A stretch of DNA of 64,000 nt from Corallococcus sp. AS-1-6. Its GTDB lineage: Bacteria > Myxococcota > Myxococcia > Myxococcales > Myxococcaceae. The position numbers and the translations under genes were made by a program. Position 1 is the stretch's first letter. The number at the start of each line of letters is the position of its first letter. Positions 28,607 to 36,743 of the stretch are shown here, in pieces. Below the pieces are notes generated by a model that had not been told where the DNA came from, did not search any database, and saw only the letters and a program-made list of their open reading frames with translations. The DNA lies in NCBI RefSeq assembly GCF_020037015.1, contig NZ_JAIQDE010000028.1, forward strand, positions 1-64,000, read 5' to 3'.

Positions 28607-31318
28607 CTACTTCCCGCCGAAGATGCCCTTGAGGCGCTTCTTCGCCTCCTCCTCGGCGCGCTGCTTGGCCTTCTCCTGTTCGAGGCGGGCCTGGTCCTCC
28701 AGCTTCTTCTTCTCCTCGTTGGCGCGCGCCTCCATCTCCTGGCGCTTCGCCTCCGCTTCGGCCTTCGCCTTGTCCTGGCCGCCCGTGAGGAGGTCCTCCA
28801 CGGCCTTGCCCTTCTCACCCAGCAGGCTGCCCGCCACGGACGCCCCGGCCAGCTTCAGGATGGTCGCCGCCGCCGGCTTGACGTCCACGCCCGTCACCTC
28901 CGGGCTCCACGCCTTGCCCGAAATCTTCAGCCCCACCGGGATGGACTCCGTCGGCGTCACCTTGCCCACCGTCAGCGTCTTGATGGTCGCGGGCGTCAGC
29001 GACACGCCGCCCGTCAAATCCAACGTGCCGTCCAGCCCGATGCCGCCGTCGAAGCTCATCGCCGCCTCCGGCCGCGTCCAGGTGATGGGCTTGCTCAACT
29101 GCGCCACGCCGTTCTTGATGGTCACGCTGAAGGGCAGGTCCGCGCCCAGCGACGTCACCTCGCCGCTCTTGAGCGCCTTCGCGAAGGGCAGCGCCTTGGC
29201 CAGCGGCCCCGTGACGGATGACACCAGGTCCTTGCCCAGGAACGTGCCCTCCAGCAGGTTGCCGTTGATGCCGCCCAGCAGCGTCTGCTTCAGCCTGTCC
29301 GGCGTGTAGCCCACGCCCTGCACGTCCACGTTGCCGTTGAACTTGCCCGTCAGCACCTGCTTCGGCGTGCGCGCCGCCAGCGCCTGCGCCATCTCCAGGC
29401 CCTGCACCTGCACCTTCGCGGTGAAGGGCCGGGCCTCCGGCGCGGGCCCCAGGCGGATGGTCGTCCCGTCCGCCACCACCTTGCCGCCGTAGAGGCCCGT
29501 CGAGAACTTCTCCACCGTGATGAGGTCGTCCACCATCTTCACGACGCCCGTCACGTTGGTGAGGTCCATCGCCGTGTAGCGCAGCGACCCGATGGCGAAC
29601 TGGATGTCACCCCGGTAGCCGTTGAAGCGGTTGGCGTCCACCGGCGGCTCCGGCGGCGGCTTGCCGCCGTTGCGCGCCAGCACCTCCTCCTCGCTCATCA
29701 ACAACTTCTCCGCATCCAGCTTCGCGGCCTTCACGTCCGCCTTGAACGTCGTCGTCGCCTTCTTGCCCGTGCCCGCGAGCGTCACCGTGGCGTTGCCCGT
29801 CACCGTGTCCTCCAGCGCGCCCAGGCTCATGCTGGAGACGTTCACCGTCATCCCGCTGCCCGTCTTCGCTGGCGCGTACGTGCCCGCCGCCGTCATCTCC
29901 AGCCGCTGCCCCGGCGCCTTGTTCACCAGCAGGCCCGGCCGCAGGTCCACGCCGTTCAAGTCCGCCTTCGCGTCGAAGCGCAGCGCGCCGCCGCTCGCCG
30001 CCGCGCCCGTCACCTTCGCGTTCAGCTTCATCGCGCCGCCGGCTTCCTTCGACAGTTGATCCGGCACCCGCAGCCGCACCGGCGTCAGGTCCACCGCGAT
30101 GTTGATGGCCTGCGCCTCCTGCGTGCCGCTGCCGCGCACGTCCAGGCCGATGGGGCCGGCCACCATCCCGTTGAGCTGCTTGCGCAGCGGCGGGTAGTAC
30201 TCGGCGAGCACGGCCGGGTCCAGGTTGCGGCCCACCAGCTCGAGCCCCTCCACCGCGGGCTTGTCCGTGAGCAGCCCCTTCACCTTGCCCTTGCCCGTGA
30301 TGGCCGCGGGGCCCAGGTTCAAGTTCAGCTTGTCCAGCGCCAGGTCGCCGGTGGCCATGTCGCCCGTCACGTCCGTGTCGAGCACCACGTCCAGCGCCTT
30401 GCCGCCCTCGGAGCCGGCGAACTTCATCCCCAGCGCCTTGATGACGCCCACGAGCTTCGTGGGGCCCTTGCCGCCGGGCACCGCGCCGCCCAGGTCCGCC
30501 TTCCAGTCCGCGTCCAGCGTGCCCGCCTGCAGCCCCACGTCCGGGGGCAGGAACGGCCCCAGCGGCGACAGGTCGATGTGCTCCGCCTTCAGCGTCACCT
30601 GCTCAGGCGTGGGGATGAGCGTCGCCGGCAGCGGCGCCGCGGCGAGCGTCATCTTCAGGTTCTGCTTGTCCGCCAGCACCGCGGCCGCCAGGTCCACCTT
30701 CAGCGGCTGGCCCACGCGCAGGTCCTTCACCTCGATGTCCAGGTCCTTCACCGCCAGCTCGCGCGCCTTGTCGCCGCCCGCGCGGTCCACGAAGCGGATG
30801 ACGCCGTCGGTGAGCGCCGCGCGCTCCACGTGCACGCCCGACAGGTCCGTGGGCTGCGTCTCCTCCTCCGGCGTCTGCTCCTTCGGCTGCTGCGCGGCCA
30901 GCTTCTCCTGGAGGCGCTGCACGTTGGTGGTGCCATCCGCCAGGCGGAGGACGTTCACGGTGAGCCCGGACACCTCCGCGTCCTGCACTCGGATGTCCTT
31001 GCCCTTGGAGGTGAGCAGCGGCATCGCCGCCACGCTCACCGTCACGTCCTTCACCTCCGCGAGCGGCAGGTCCTCGCCCTCGGCGGCGCCCACGCTGACG
31101 TTCTGGATGCGAGCGCCCACGTAGGGAAAGAGCTTCGTGGAGACGTCGCCAATCTCGATGGGGCGCCCCAGCTTCTGCGAGTACGTCGCGGCCTGGTCCC
31201 GCGCCGTCTTCAGCAGGATGGCGTCCAGGCGCCACAGCACCACCGCCACGATGGCGATCAGGAGGACGAGGATGCCTCCCAGCACATACGGCCAACGCTT
31301 CTTCTTCACAGCCGCCAC
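28607..31318 (-). CDS. AsmA-family envelope protein
   Basis: A 903-residue inner-membrane-anchored protein with one N-terminal helix (VLGGILVLLIAIVAVVLW) and a long beta-rich periplasmic part with the AsmA/DUF748 rhythm (repeated short strands, 'LDIEVKDL', 'GKFNGNVDVQG'). Such proteins bridge inner and outer membranes and are thought to move lipids. The C-terminal 60 residues are an unusual Lys/Glu-rich helix (about KAKAEAEAKRQEMEARANEE). The start is GTG 31318, with GGAGGAGG four to five bases upstream. Confidence 0.85.
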   Translation of the reverse strand: MAAVKKKRWPYVLGGILVLLIAIVAVVLWRLDAILLKTARDQAATYSQKLGRPIEIGDVSTKLFPYVGARIQNVSVGAAEGEDLPLAEVKDVTVSVAAMPLLTSKGKDIRVQDAEVSGLTVNVLRLADGTTNVQRLQEKLAAQQPKEQTPEEETQPTDLSGVHVERAALTDGVIRFVDRAGGDKARELAVKDLDIEVKDLRVGQPLKVDLAAAVLADKQNLKMTLAAAPLPATLIPTPEQVTLKAEHIDLSPLGPFLPPDVGLQAGTLDADWKADLGGAVPGGKGPTKLVGVIKALGMKFAGSEGGKALDVVLDTDVTGDMATGDLALDKLNLNLGPAAITGKGKVKGLLTDKPAVEGLELVGRNLDPAVLAEYYPPLRKQLNGMVAGPIGLDVRGSGTQEAQAINIAVDLTPVRLRVPDQLSKEAGGAMKLNAKVTGAAASGGALRFDAKADLNGVDLRPGLLVNKAPGQRLEMTAAGTYAPAKTGSGMTVNVSSMSLGALEDTVTGNATVTLAGTGKKATTTFKADVKAAKLDAEKLLMSEEEVLARNGGKPPPEPPVDANRFNGYRGDIQFAIGSLRYTAMDLTNVTGVVKMVDDLITVEKFSTGLYGGKVVADGTTIRLGPAPEARPFTAKVQVQGLEMAQALAARTPKQVLTGKFNGNVDVQGVGYTPDRLKQTLLGGINGNLLEGTFLGKDLVSSVTGPLAKALPFAKALKSGEVTSLGADLPFSVTIKNGVAQLSKPITWTRPEAAMSFDGGIGLDGTLDLTGGVSLTPATIKTLTVGKVTPTESIPVGLKISGKAWSPEVTGVDVKPAAATILKLAGASVAGSLLGEKGKAVEDLLTGGQDKAKAEAEAKRQEMEARANEEKKKLEDQARLEQEKAKQRAEEEAKKRLKGIFGGK

Positions 31319-31405
31319 GGTTCCTCCTCCGTCGGGAGAGCGGTCGAACGCTTAGCGCAGCGCCAAGGGGGCCGCACCTCCCATCCGAGAGGGGAGGTTG
31401 TAAGC

Positions 31406-31434
31406 GTGACGGTGAACACCCGGGGGAACGTCAC
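31406..31434. repeat. Inverted repeat upstream of the AsmA gene
   Basis: GTGACG and CGTCAC flank 17 bases, about 90 bases upstream of the AsmA GTG and beyond the end of the lipoprotein gene. It could be an operator or part of a terminator; evidence is weak. Confidence 0.25.
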
Positions 31435-31536
31435 ACTCCCGTCGACCCTTGCATCTAGGCACGGCGGCCCCTGCTCGGAAGGGGGTCGCTTGAGTCCCCA
31501 CGACTTCGCGGATTCAGGGAGTTTGGCGGCGGCGCC

Positions 31537-32001
31537 CTACAGGTCGATGATGTCCGGCTCCGTCCCGGAGGGCGGCGGCGCGTCGCCCTGGCCCTCCAGC
31601 AGGAAGCCCCAGGGCGCGTACACGCTCCCGCCGGTGAAGGCGTCCACGTAGAGCACCACCGGCGTGTCCAGCCCGTCGTAGGTCACCTCGAAGATGGACA
31701 GCCGGCCCTTTCCCTCGCCCTGGCCGTCCACCTCGGTGAACTCGCAGCAGTCGCCCATGCGGCGCCACGCCACCGGCTGTCCCTGCGGGCCTCGCAAGAG
31801 CTTGAAGTACGCCATCACGCCCTTGTCGCCCCAGCCCACCCGCACCGGGTTCTCCGGCCGGGTGCCGTAGGTCAGCGGATCCGGCCGCTTCGGCATCAGG
31901 GGCGCGGTGCGGCGCATCACCTCCTCCATGGACGTGCCCGGGGAGGCGCACGCCGTCAGGAGGAGCAGCGCGGCGGCGGGGATGCTTCGGAACAGGGACA
32001 T
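31537..32001 (-). CDS. Lipoprotein of unknown function
   Basis: A 154-residue lipoprotein. The signal peptide (SIPAAALLLLTAC) has a lipobox LTAC with Cys at about residue 18. The mature domain is beta-rich with a CC pair (GDCCEFTEVDG) and ends PDIIDL. I do not recognise the family. ATG 32001 is chosen because GGAGG precedes it by five bases. It is downstream of the haem-oxygenase-like gene on the same strand with a gap of about 160 bases, and AsmA follows about 220 bases on. Confidence 0.65.
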   Translation of the reverse strand: MSLFRSIPAAALLLLTACASPGTSMEEVMRRTAPLMPKRPDPLTYGTRPENPVRVGWGDKGVMAYFKLLRGPQGQPVAWRRMGDCCEFTEVDGQGEGKGRLSIFEVTYDGLDTPVVLYVDAFTGGSVYAPWGFLLEGQGDAPPPSGTEPDIIDL

Positions 32002-32161
32002 CGGGACCTCCAGCTCGGCCTTGGGAAACGCCCCAAGCTGGCGCCCGCCCCGGCTCCGGCGCATCCCCGGCCCCGGGCGGACCGTCCTTCGGGAAACGCA
32101 CCCCCGAGCCTGGCGCACACGCGCAAGGTCCCGGGGGGAAGGACGGCCAGGCTGCGCCGCT

Positions 32162-33079
32162 TCAACTGAGCGACTTCAGGTCCAGCCCCAGCTCGTGGCG
32201 GTAGCGCTCGAAGCACCGCGCGCCCGCCGTCAGCCGCAAGAGGGCCCCTTCCGCCAGGGGCCGCGCGCACGCGGGGTTCGCCTCCACCAGCGGACGCAGG
32301 ACCTCCTTGTTCCAGGTCTCGGAGTGCTTCACGTCCAGCGTGGAGTGCAGCGCGTAATAGCGCCGCACGCGCATGTCGAACCCCAGACGCTTGAGGCCCT
32401 CGTTGACGCACGCGGTGCGGCCCGGCGCCGTCTCCTCCACGATGCCCAGCGCGCCCACCGCGTGGAACGTGTAGCGGCGGTTGAGCGCGAACGCGCAGAG
32501 CAGGTTCGCCAGCGCGTGCGCTTCCCACACCGTGTCCTCGTCCGTGGGCTTCAACCCCAGCTTCCGGGCCATCTCCGCGAGCATCGGCCCGTGCATCGCG
32601 TCCTCGCGCCCGCGGCCCATCTCGTCCCAGTAGTTGCGCGCCAGCTCCAGCTTCGCCCGCGTGGGCAACTGCAACTGCGTCAGCGCCACCAGGTCATCGA
32701 AGCCGGCCTCGCCCGCGACCTCCTGCGTGAGGAACCAGTCCATCTGCTCGCGCGTGGCCTGCGTGGCGAGCCACGGGAACAGCGGATCATGCTGTCCGGG
32801 ACCGGACTCCTTCAGGTCCTCGAACCACGCGATGAACCCGTCCGCGTCCTCCGGCGCCTCGGCGGCCCATGCCGCCACGCGCTGTCGCTCCGCCTCCACG
32901 TATTCGCCCTCCAGCAACCGCAACTGCGTCTCCTCCTGCACGGCTGCTCGCCAGCCCTCGGTGGGAAAGCCCGGCGCCAGTCGTGCGCGGTTGAAACGCA
33001 AGAGGGTCCTGTGAAGCCGTTCGGACAGGCGTGCGTCCTCCATTCCCGCTTCCCCAGCCACCTCGCCAAGCCCGCTCAT
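32162..33079 (-). CDS. Haem-oxygenase-like di-iron oxidase/oxygenase (iron-containing redox enzyme family)
   Basis: A 305-residue all-helical protein. The segment ARNYWDEMGRGREDAMHGPM matches the conserved E-x(n)-G-x-G-x(n)-H ligand motif of haem-oxygenase-like di-iron oxidases (PF14518 group), and YALHSTLDVKHSETW supplies the further His/Asp/His ligands. Family members hydroxylate, N-oxygenate or cleave amino acids and similar small molecules; the reaction here is unknown. ATG 33079 has GAGAGGG eight bases upstream. It is divergent from an amidinotransferase-like gene, and a perfect palindrome lies between them, so the two may act in one pathway. Confidence 0.75.
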   Translation of the reverse strand: MSGLGEVAGEAGMEDARLSERLHRTLLRFNRARLAPGFPTEGWRAAVQEETQLRLLEGEYVEAERQRVAAWAAEAPEDADGFIAWFEDLKESGPGQHDPLFPWLATQATREQMDWFLTQEVAGEAGFDDLVALTQLQLPTRAKLELARNYWDEMGRGREDAMHGPMLAEMARKLGLKPTDEDTVWEAHALANLLCAFALNRRYTFHAVGALGIVEETAPGRTACVNEGLKRLGFDMRVRRYYALHSTLDVKHSETWNKEVLRPLVEANPACARPLAEGALLRLTAGARCFERYRHELGLDLKSLS

Positions 33080-33101
33080 GGTGCGCACCCTCTCTTCACA
33101 T

Positions 33102-33127
33102 ACCGGAAGGCGGGAGTGCCTTCCGGT
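33102..33127. promoter_or_regulatory. Perfect 10-bp-arm palindrome between two divergent genes
   Basis: ACCGGAAGGC and GCCTTCCGGT flank a six-base spacer. The site lies 23 bases upstream of the haem-oxygenase-like start and eight bases before the amidinotransferase start, where it would block both promoters or ribosome loading. It is the best operator candidate of the window. The binding regulator is unknown and not encoded next door. Confidence 0.6.
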
Positions 33128-33134
33128 CACATGT

Positions 33135-34079
33135 ATGGGGATGACCTTGCACACCGGCCACATCGCTCCCGCCACCTTCGCCGTCAGTCAGGTGCGTTGC
33201 GAAAAGGACCACGTCCGCTCTCGCGACTGCGCGTATCAGGTCGCATGGAACATCAACCCGCATATGAAGCCCGGCGCCGTCGCGTGGCGGCGCGCGTGCA
33301 CGCAGCACCGCGAGCTGCTGCGCGCCCTGCGTGAAGCGGGCGCGGGCTTCTTCGAGCTGCCCTTCGTCCACGGCGCGTTCGACTCCGTGTTCGCCAAGGA
33401 CAACGCGGTGCTCGTCTCCCAGGAGGGAGAGCTGCGCGCCCTGCTCGCCACCATGCGCCACGGCCAGCGCCGCGGTGAGCAGCTCGCGCGCGCCCGGTGG
33501 CTGTCCGCGCGCGGCTTCGACGTCATCGAGCCGCCGCGCGTGCACATCGAAGGCGGCGACGTGGCCATGCTGCCCTCGGGCCGGGGCGCCTTGCTGGGCT
33601 GGGGCATGCGCTCCACGCAGCGCGCCGCGGGCGTGCTGGAGGCGTTCCTCTCCGCGCCCGTCACGCCGCTGGAGCTGTGCGACCCGTACCTCTACCACCT
33701 GGACACCGCGCTCACCGTCCTGTCGGACGGCACCGCGCTGGTGTGTCCGGAGGCCTTCACGCCGGAGTCGCTGCGCATGCTGGAGCGCACCGAGGGCATC
33801 CAGCAGGTGGTCCCCATCGCGCGCGAGGACGCGCTCGCGTTCGGGCTCAACCTGGTGGAGGTGGGCAACACCGTCATCGTCGGCGCGCGCGTGCCCCGCG
33901 TGGAGGCGGTGCTGCGCGGCCTGGGGCGCCGGCCCGTCAGCGTGCGGTTGGATCAATTCCACCTGGCCGGCGGCAGCGCGGCGTGCCTCGTGGCGCGCGT
34001 GCACACCCTGCCGCCCCTGTCCGCCCGGCGCTTTCGCGAGGAGCAGGCGCGGGACGTGGCCCAGCCGCTCTCCGCGTGA
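33135..34079 (+). CDS. Amidinotransferase/DDAH-superfamily hydrolase
   Basis: A 314-residue guanidine-group-modifying enzyme (fold of arginine deiminase, DDAH and amidinotransferases). Visible motifs are FDSVFAKDNAVL (substrate-binding Asp), HIEGGDVAML, catalytic His in LYHLDTALTVL, NLVEVGNTVIVG and a C-terminal nucleophile region GGSAACLVARVH with the catalytic Cys. It probably acts on arginine or a methylarginine-like compound, but the substrate is not determined. ATG 33135 and ATG 33141 are both possible; neither has a normal ribosome-binding site. It is divergent from the haem-oxygenase-like gene. Confidence 0.75.
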   Translation: MGMTLHTGHIAPATFAVSQVRCEKDHVRSRDCAYQVAWNINPHMKPGAVAWRRACTQHRELLRALREAGAGFFELPFVHGAFDSVFAKDNAVLVSQEGELRALLATMRHGQRRGEQLARARWLSARGFDVIEPPRVHIEGGDVAMLPSGRGALLGWGMRSTQRAAGVLEAFLSAPVTPLELCDPYLYHLDTALTVLSDGTALVCPEAFTPESLRMLERTEGIQQVVPIAREDALAFGLNLVEVGNTVIVGARVPRVEAVLRGLGRRPVSVRLDQFHLAGGSAACLVARVHTLPPLSARRFREEQARDVAQPLSA

Positions 34080-34152
34080 CGTGCGCATAAACGAAGACCT
34101 CCCCGGGCGACGAAGCGCGCGGGGAGGTCCGGGGTGAAGCGGGAGCGGAGGC

Positions 34153-34947
34153 TCAGGACTGCTGTTCGCCGGAGGCCTCCGGCGCGCTCAGCCCCTCCGC
34201 GCCCCAGAAGCGGCGCGGGTGGCCGTCACCGCGGGTGCCGCCGGAGAGCTTGTCCACCCAGGGGTACTTCCGCGCCTCTTCGGCCGTGTAGCCCAGGTTG
34301 AAGACGGTGGGGCTCTTGGGCTTGTCGGAGGCCTTCTCGTACAGCGTGCCGAACACGCGGTCCCAGAAGTAGTTGGTGATGCCGTAGTTGCCCTGCTCGT
34401 TGTGGAAGTGGTGGGACATGTGCAGCCGCTTGATGTCCTTCAGCCACTTCTGCTGCGGGGCGTAGTTGAGGTGCTGGATGCAGTGGCAGAACTCGTAGAA
34501 GCACGTGGTCACCATGCCCCAGCCCAGCGCCGCCGCCGCGCCGGCCTTGCCGCCGATGAGGTAGCCGATGGGCGTGAGCACCAGCGCGATGGTGGGCAGC
34601 GTGGTGTGCAGCGCGCCGAAGAGCACGCGCAGGTCGTGCGGGTCCTGGTGGTGGTCGAAGTGGATGCGCTTCCACGTCACCGCCGTCGCCGCGGACTTGT
34701 AGAGGAAGCGGCCGTGCAGGATGTACCGGTGGATGAGGTACCAGCCGAACGGGTACGCCACCGTGGCCAGCAGCACCGCCGCGCCCATGCGCACCGGCGC
34801 CTCGAACCACTTCACGGACAGCACGATGCAGGTGATGCCGATAAGGATGTAGGCGACGACGGCGTAGTAGGTGAAGAACGAGTAGACCAGGTCGCGCAGC
34901 GACATCCGGTCCAGGTTGTGCTTCCGGTTCAGGAAAGAGACCGCCAC
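34153..34947 (-). CDS. Membrane fatty-acid hydroxylase / sterol-desaturase family protein
   Basis: A 264-residue integral membrane di-iron oxygenase. The histidine clusters HRYILH, HFDHHQDPHD, H(C)IQH and HMSHHFHNEQ match the HxxxH / HxxHH ligand sets of the fatty acid hydroxylase superfamily. Hydrophobic helices lie at about 28-50 and 57-75 and around 110-150. It likely hydroxylates or desaturates a lipid. The start is GTG 34947, with GGAGAG a dozen bases upstream; ATG 34905 is an alternative that would drop the first 14 residues. Confidence 0.82.
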   Translation of the reverse strand: MAVSFLNRKHNLDRMSLRDLVYSFFTYYAVVAYILIGITCIVLSVKWFEAPVRMGAAVLLATVAYPFGWYLIHRYILHGRFLYKSAATAVTWKRIHFDHHQDPHDLRVLFGALHTTLPTIALVLTPIGYLIGGKAGAAAALGWGMVTTCFYEFCHCIQHLNYAPQQKWLKDIKRLHMSHHFHNEQGNYGITNYFWDRVFGTLYEKASDKPKSPTVFNLGYTAEEARKYPWVDKLSGGTRGDGHPRRFWGAEGLSAPEASGEQQS

Positions 34948-35262
34948 GGGGATTTTCTCACTCTCCGCTCCGGCGCGTGGCCCGGGCTGCCGGGGTGCGC
35001 GGGGCTCGAAGGCTTGCTCGCATCCCGGCCCTGGGGGTGATGCGGAGTCCCTGAGCTATCAGTCAAGAGGCCCCTTGGCCCAGGAACAGTGGGGGCTCTC
35101 TTAGCGCCTTCCTGGAGGCGTTGAGAAGCTCCACTGTTGCCGCGCCCGCACATTGTCTGGCTGTCCGGCCCCCATCCGACCCGAAGGCAGACTTCCATGC
35201 GGGAAGTCCACACCCCACCTTTCCGTCCACGGACGCGAGCGATCGCACGAGGGGGCAGACAG
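34948..35262. other. 315-base divergent intergenic region with two inverted repeats
   Basis: It separates the fatty-acid hydroxylase gene (minus) from the small basic protein gene (plus). At 35066-35099 AGAGGCCCC and GGGGGCTCT (one mismatch) could form a hairpin, and at 35190-35208 GACTTCC and GGAAGTC flank five bases. No gene with good coding features was seen. Confidence 0.5.
35190..35208. repeat. Inverted repeat upstream of the small basic protein gene
   Basis: Seven-base arms GACTTCC and GGAAGTC surround a five-base spacer, 55 bases before ATG 35263. It may be an operator or an RNA leader hairpin. Confidence 0.35.
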
Positions 35263-35598
35263 ATGGCGCGCAAGGCACAGGGACAACAGGACAGCGGGAC
35301 CCAGGCGGGGGCACGCCCCGCGCGGCGGAAGACGAGCACCCGGAAGACGGCCAGCGCCCCCAGCGAGGGCCGCCTGGAGCTGCGCCGGGACATCGCCGAG
35401 TACCGCGCCGCCGCGGAGGCCCAGGCCGACATCGTGCGCGAGCGCATCAACGCCGCGCTGGAGGTCAGCCGCCGCACGCGCGAGGAAATCGAGCAGCGCA
35501 TCGCCAGCGAGCTGCACACGCCCCGCGTTACCGCGAAGAAGGCCGCGGCTCCGGCGCGCAAGCGCACCCGCGCTGCCTCGCGCGCGTCGACGAAGTAG
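35263..35598 (+). CDS. Small basic helical protein, histone-tail-like ends
   Basis: A 111-residue protein with a Lys/Arg/Ala-rich N-terminus (ARRKTSTRKTASAP), a central amphipathic helix (RRDIAEYRAAAEAQADIVRE) and a Lys/Ala/Arg-rich tail (KKAAAPARKRTRAASRAS). The tails resemble H1-like bacterial chromosomal proteins, so DNA or RNA binding is plausible; no domain is recognised. ATG 35263 follows GAGGGGG. The downstream gene is convergent. Confidence 0.65.
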   Translation: MARKAQGQQDSGTQAGARPARRKTSTRKTASAPSEGRLELRRDIAEYRAAAEAQADIVRERINAALEVSRRTREEIEQRIASELHTPRVTAKKAAAPARKRTRAASRASTK

Positions 35599-35613
35599 GC
35601 CGAGGCCCGGCGC

Positions 35614-36714
35614 TCAGGAGCGGACCGCGGGCGCCCGCGCGGCCTGCGCCGCTCCCTCCGGGCCGGAGGACTCCAGGTCCAGGGCGGAGAGCTTCTCCGC
35701 CAGCGCCTGGACCTGGTCGCCGCCGCCCGGGTGGGACGCGGCCCGGGCGCCGATGAAGCACACGCGGGCCCGCTCCAGCAGGGCCACCTGTGCGTGCAAC
35801 TGCGCGAAGAGGCGCTCCTGCCGGCGCGACAGCGCATCCAGGTGGTTGAGCTCCTCACCCAGCGACGCGGCGGCGCGCTCCAACTGGCGGCGGGCCACGC
35901 CGTCCTGCGCGTCCTGGGCGCGCTTCTTCAACTCCTGCACCTGCGAGTCCACGCTCCCCTGGGACGCGGAGGCCAGTTGCGCCTCCAGCTCGGTGTGGGA
36001 CTCGGCCAGCGTGAAGGCGTCCCGGGCCAGCTTCCCGAGCACGGCCTGGAGCTTCTCCAGCCCCGGGCCCCGGGCCAGCTTGCGCGCCTCATCCTGGCAC
36101 TGGCGGTAGAGCGTGAGCGCCCGGGCCACCAGGCCGCGCACCTCGCCGGAGAGCGTGGCCTCCAGCCGCATGCCCCGGGTGGCCACCGCGTCCAGGTCCA
36201 TGGCCAGGTTCGCCGGCAGCGTGCCGATGCTCCAGAACAGCGCCACCACGGCGTAGTCCACCATCAGCGGGAAGTAGCCCCACGCCGGGAGGAAGCGCGC
36301 GTCGAGCACCTGGTGCACGTACAGCCCCAGCGCGGTGGTGACGCCCGCCGCCCCGGCGCACAGCGCGACCTGGAGCGGCGTGCCCACGCTGTCGCGCCCG
36401 TTGCCCCGCCACGCCAGCAGCCCCGCGGCGATGGCGCCCGCCACCGCGTGGGTCCAGTCCGGCGCCAGCCCCAGCACGTAGGGCAGGGCGGGCAGCAGCA
36501 CCAGCCCCGCGCGCACCAGGAGGTTCTCCGCCGCCTTCGGCTTCACCGCGGTGATGGCCGCCGCCATCAGCGCGAAGTAGCCCGGCTCCACCGGCACGCG
36601 CAGCACCTGCCGCGCCACGCCGGCCACCATCGCCATGGCCCCGGCGCCCACGAGCGCGTACAGGCAGCGCGACTCGAAGTCCTCCCGCCGGATGAGTTGG
36701 ATGGAGAGCGACAT
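35614..36714 (-). CDS. Membrane protein with C-terminal coiled coil (FUSC-like?)
   Basis: A 366-residue protein: about six hydrophobic segments in the N-terminal half (ALVGAGAMAMVAGVARQVLR, VLLPALPYVLGL and others) and a soluble helical half rich in Gln/Glu/Ala (LEAQLASASQ, VQELKKRAQDAQ). The layout recalls half of a fusaric-acid-resistance/aromatic-acid efflux protein, but no diagnostic motif was found. ATG 36714. The VWA gene upstream on the same strand ends 29 bases before it. Confidence 0.55.
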   Translation of the reverse strand: MSLSIQLIRREDFESRCLYALVGAGAMAMVAGVARQVLRVPVEPGYFALMAAAITAVKPKAAENLLVRAGLVLLPALPYVLGLAPDWTHAVAGAIAAGLLAWRGNGRDSVGTPLQVALCAGAAGVTTALGLYVHQVLDARFLPAWGYFPLMVDYAVVALFWSIGTLPANLAMDLDAVATRGMRLEATLSGEVRGLVARALTLYRQCQDEARKLARGPGLEKLQAVLGKLARDAFTLAESHTELEAQLASASQGSVDSQVQELKKRAQDAQDGVARRQLERAAASLGEELNHLDALSRRQERLFAQLHAQVALLERARVCFIGARAASHPGGGDQVQALAEKLSALDLESSGPEGAAQAARAPAVRS

Positions 36715-36743
36715 GGCGCACCGGCTTCCGGACCGCGGGGGGA

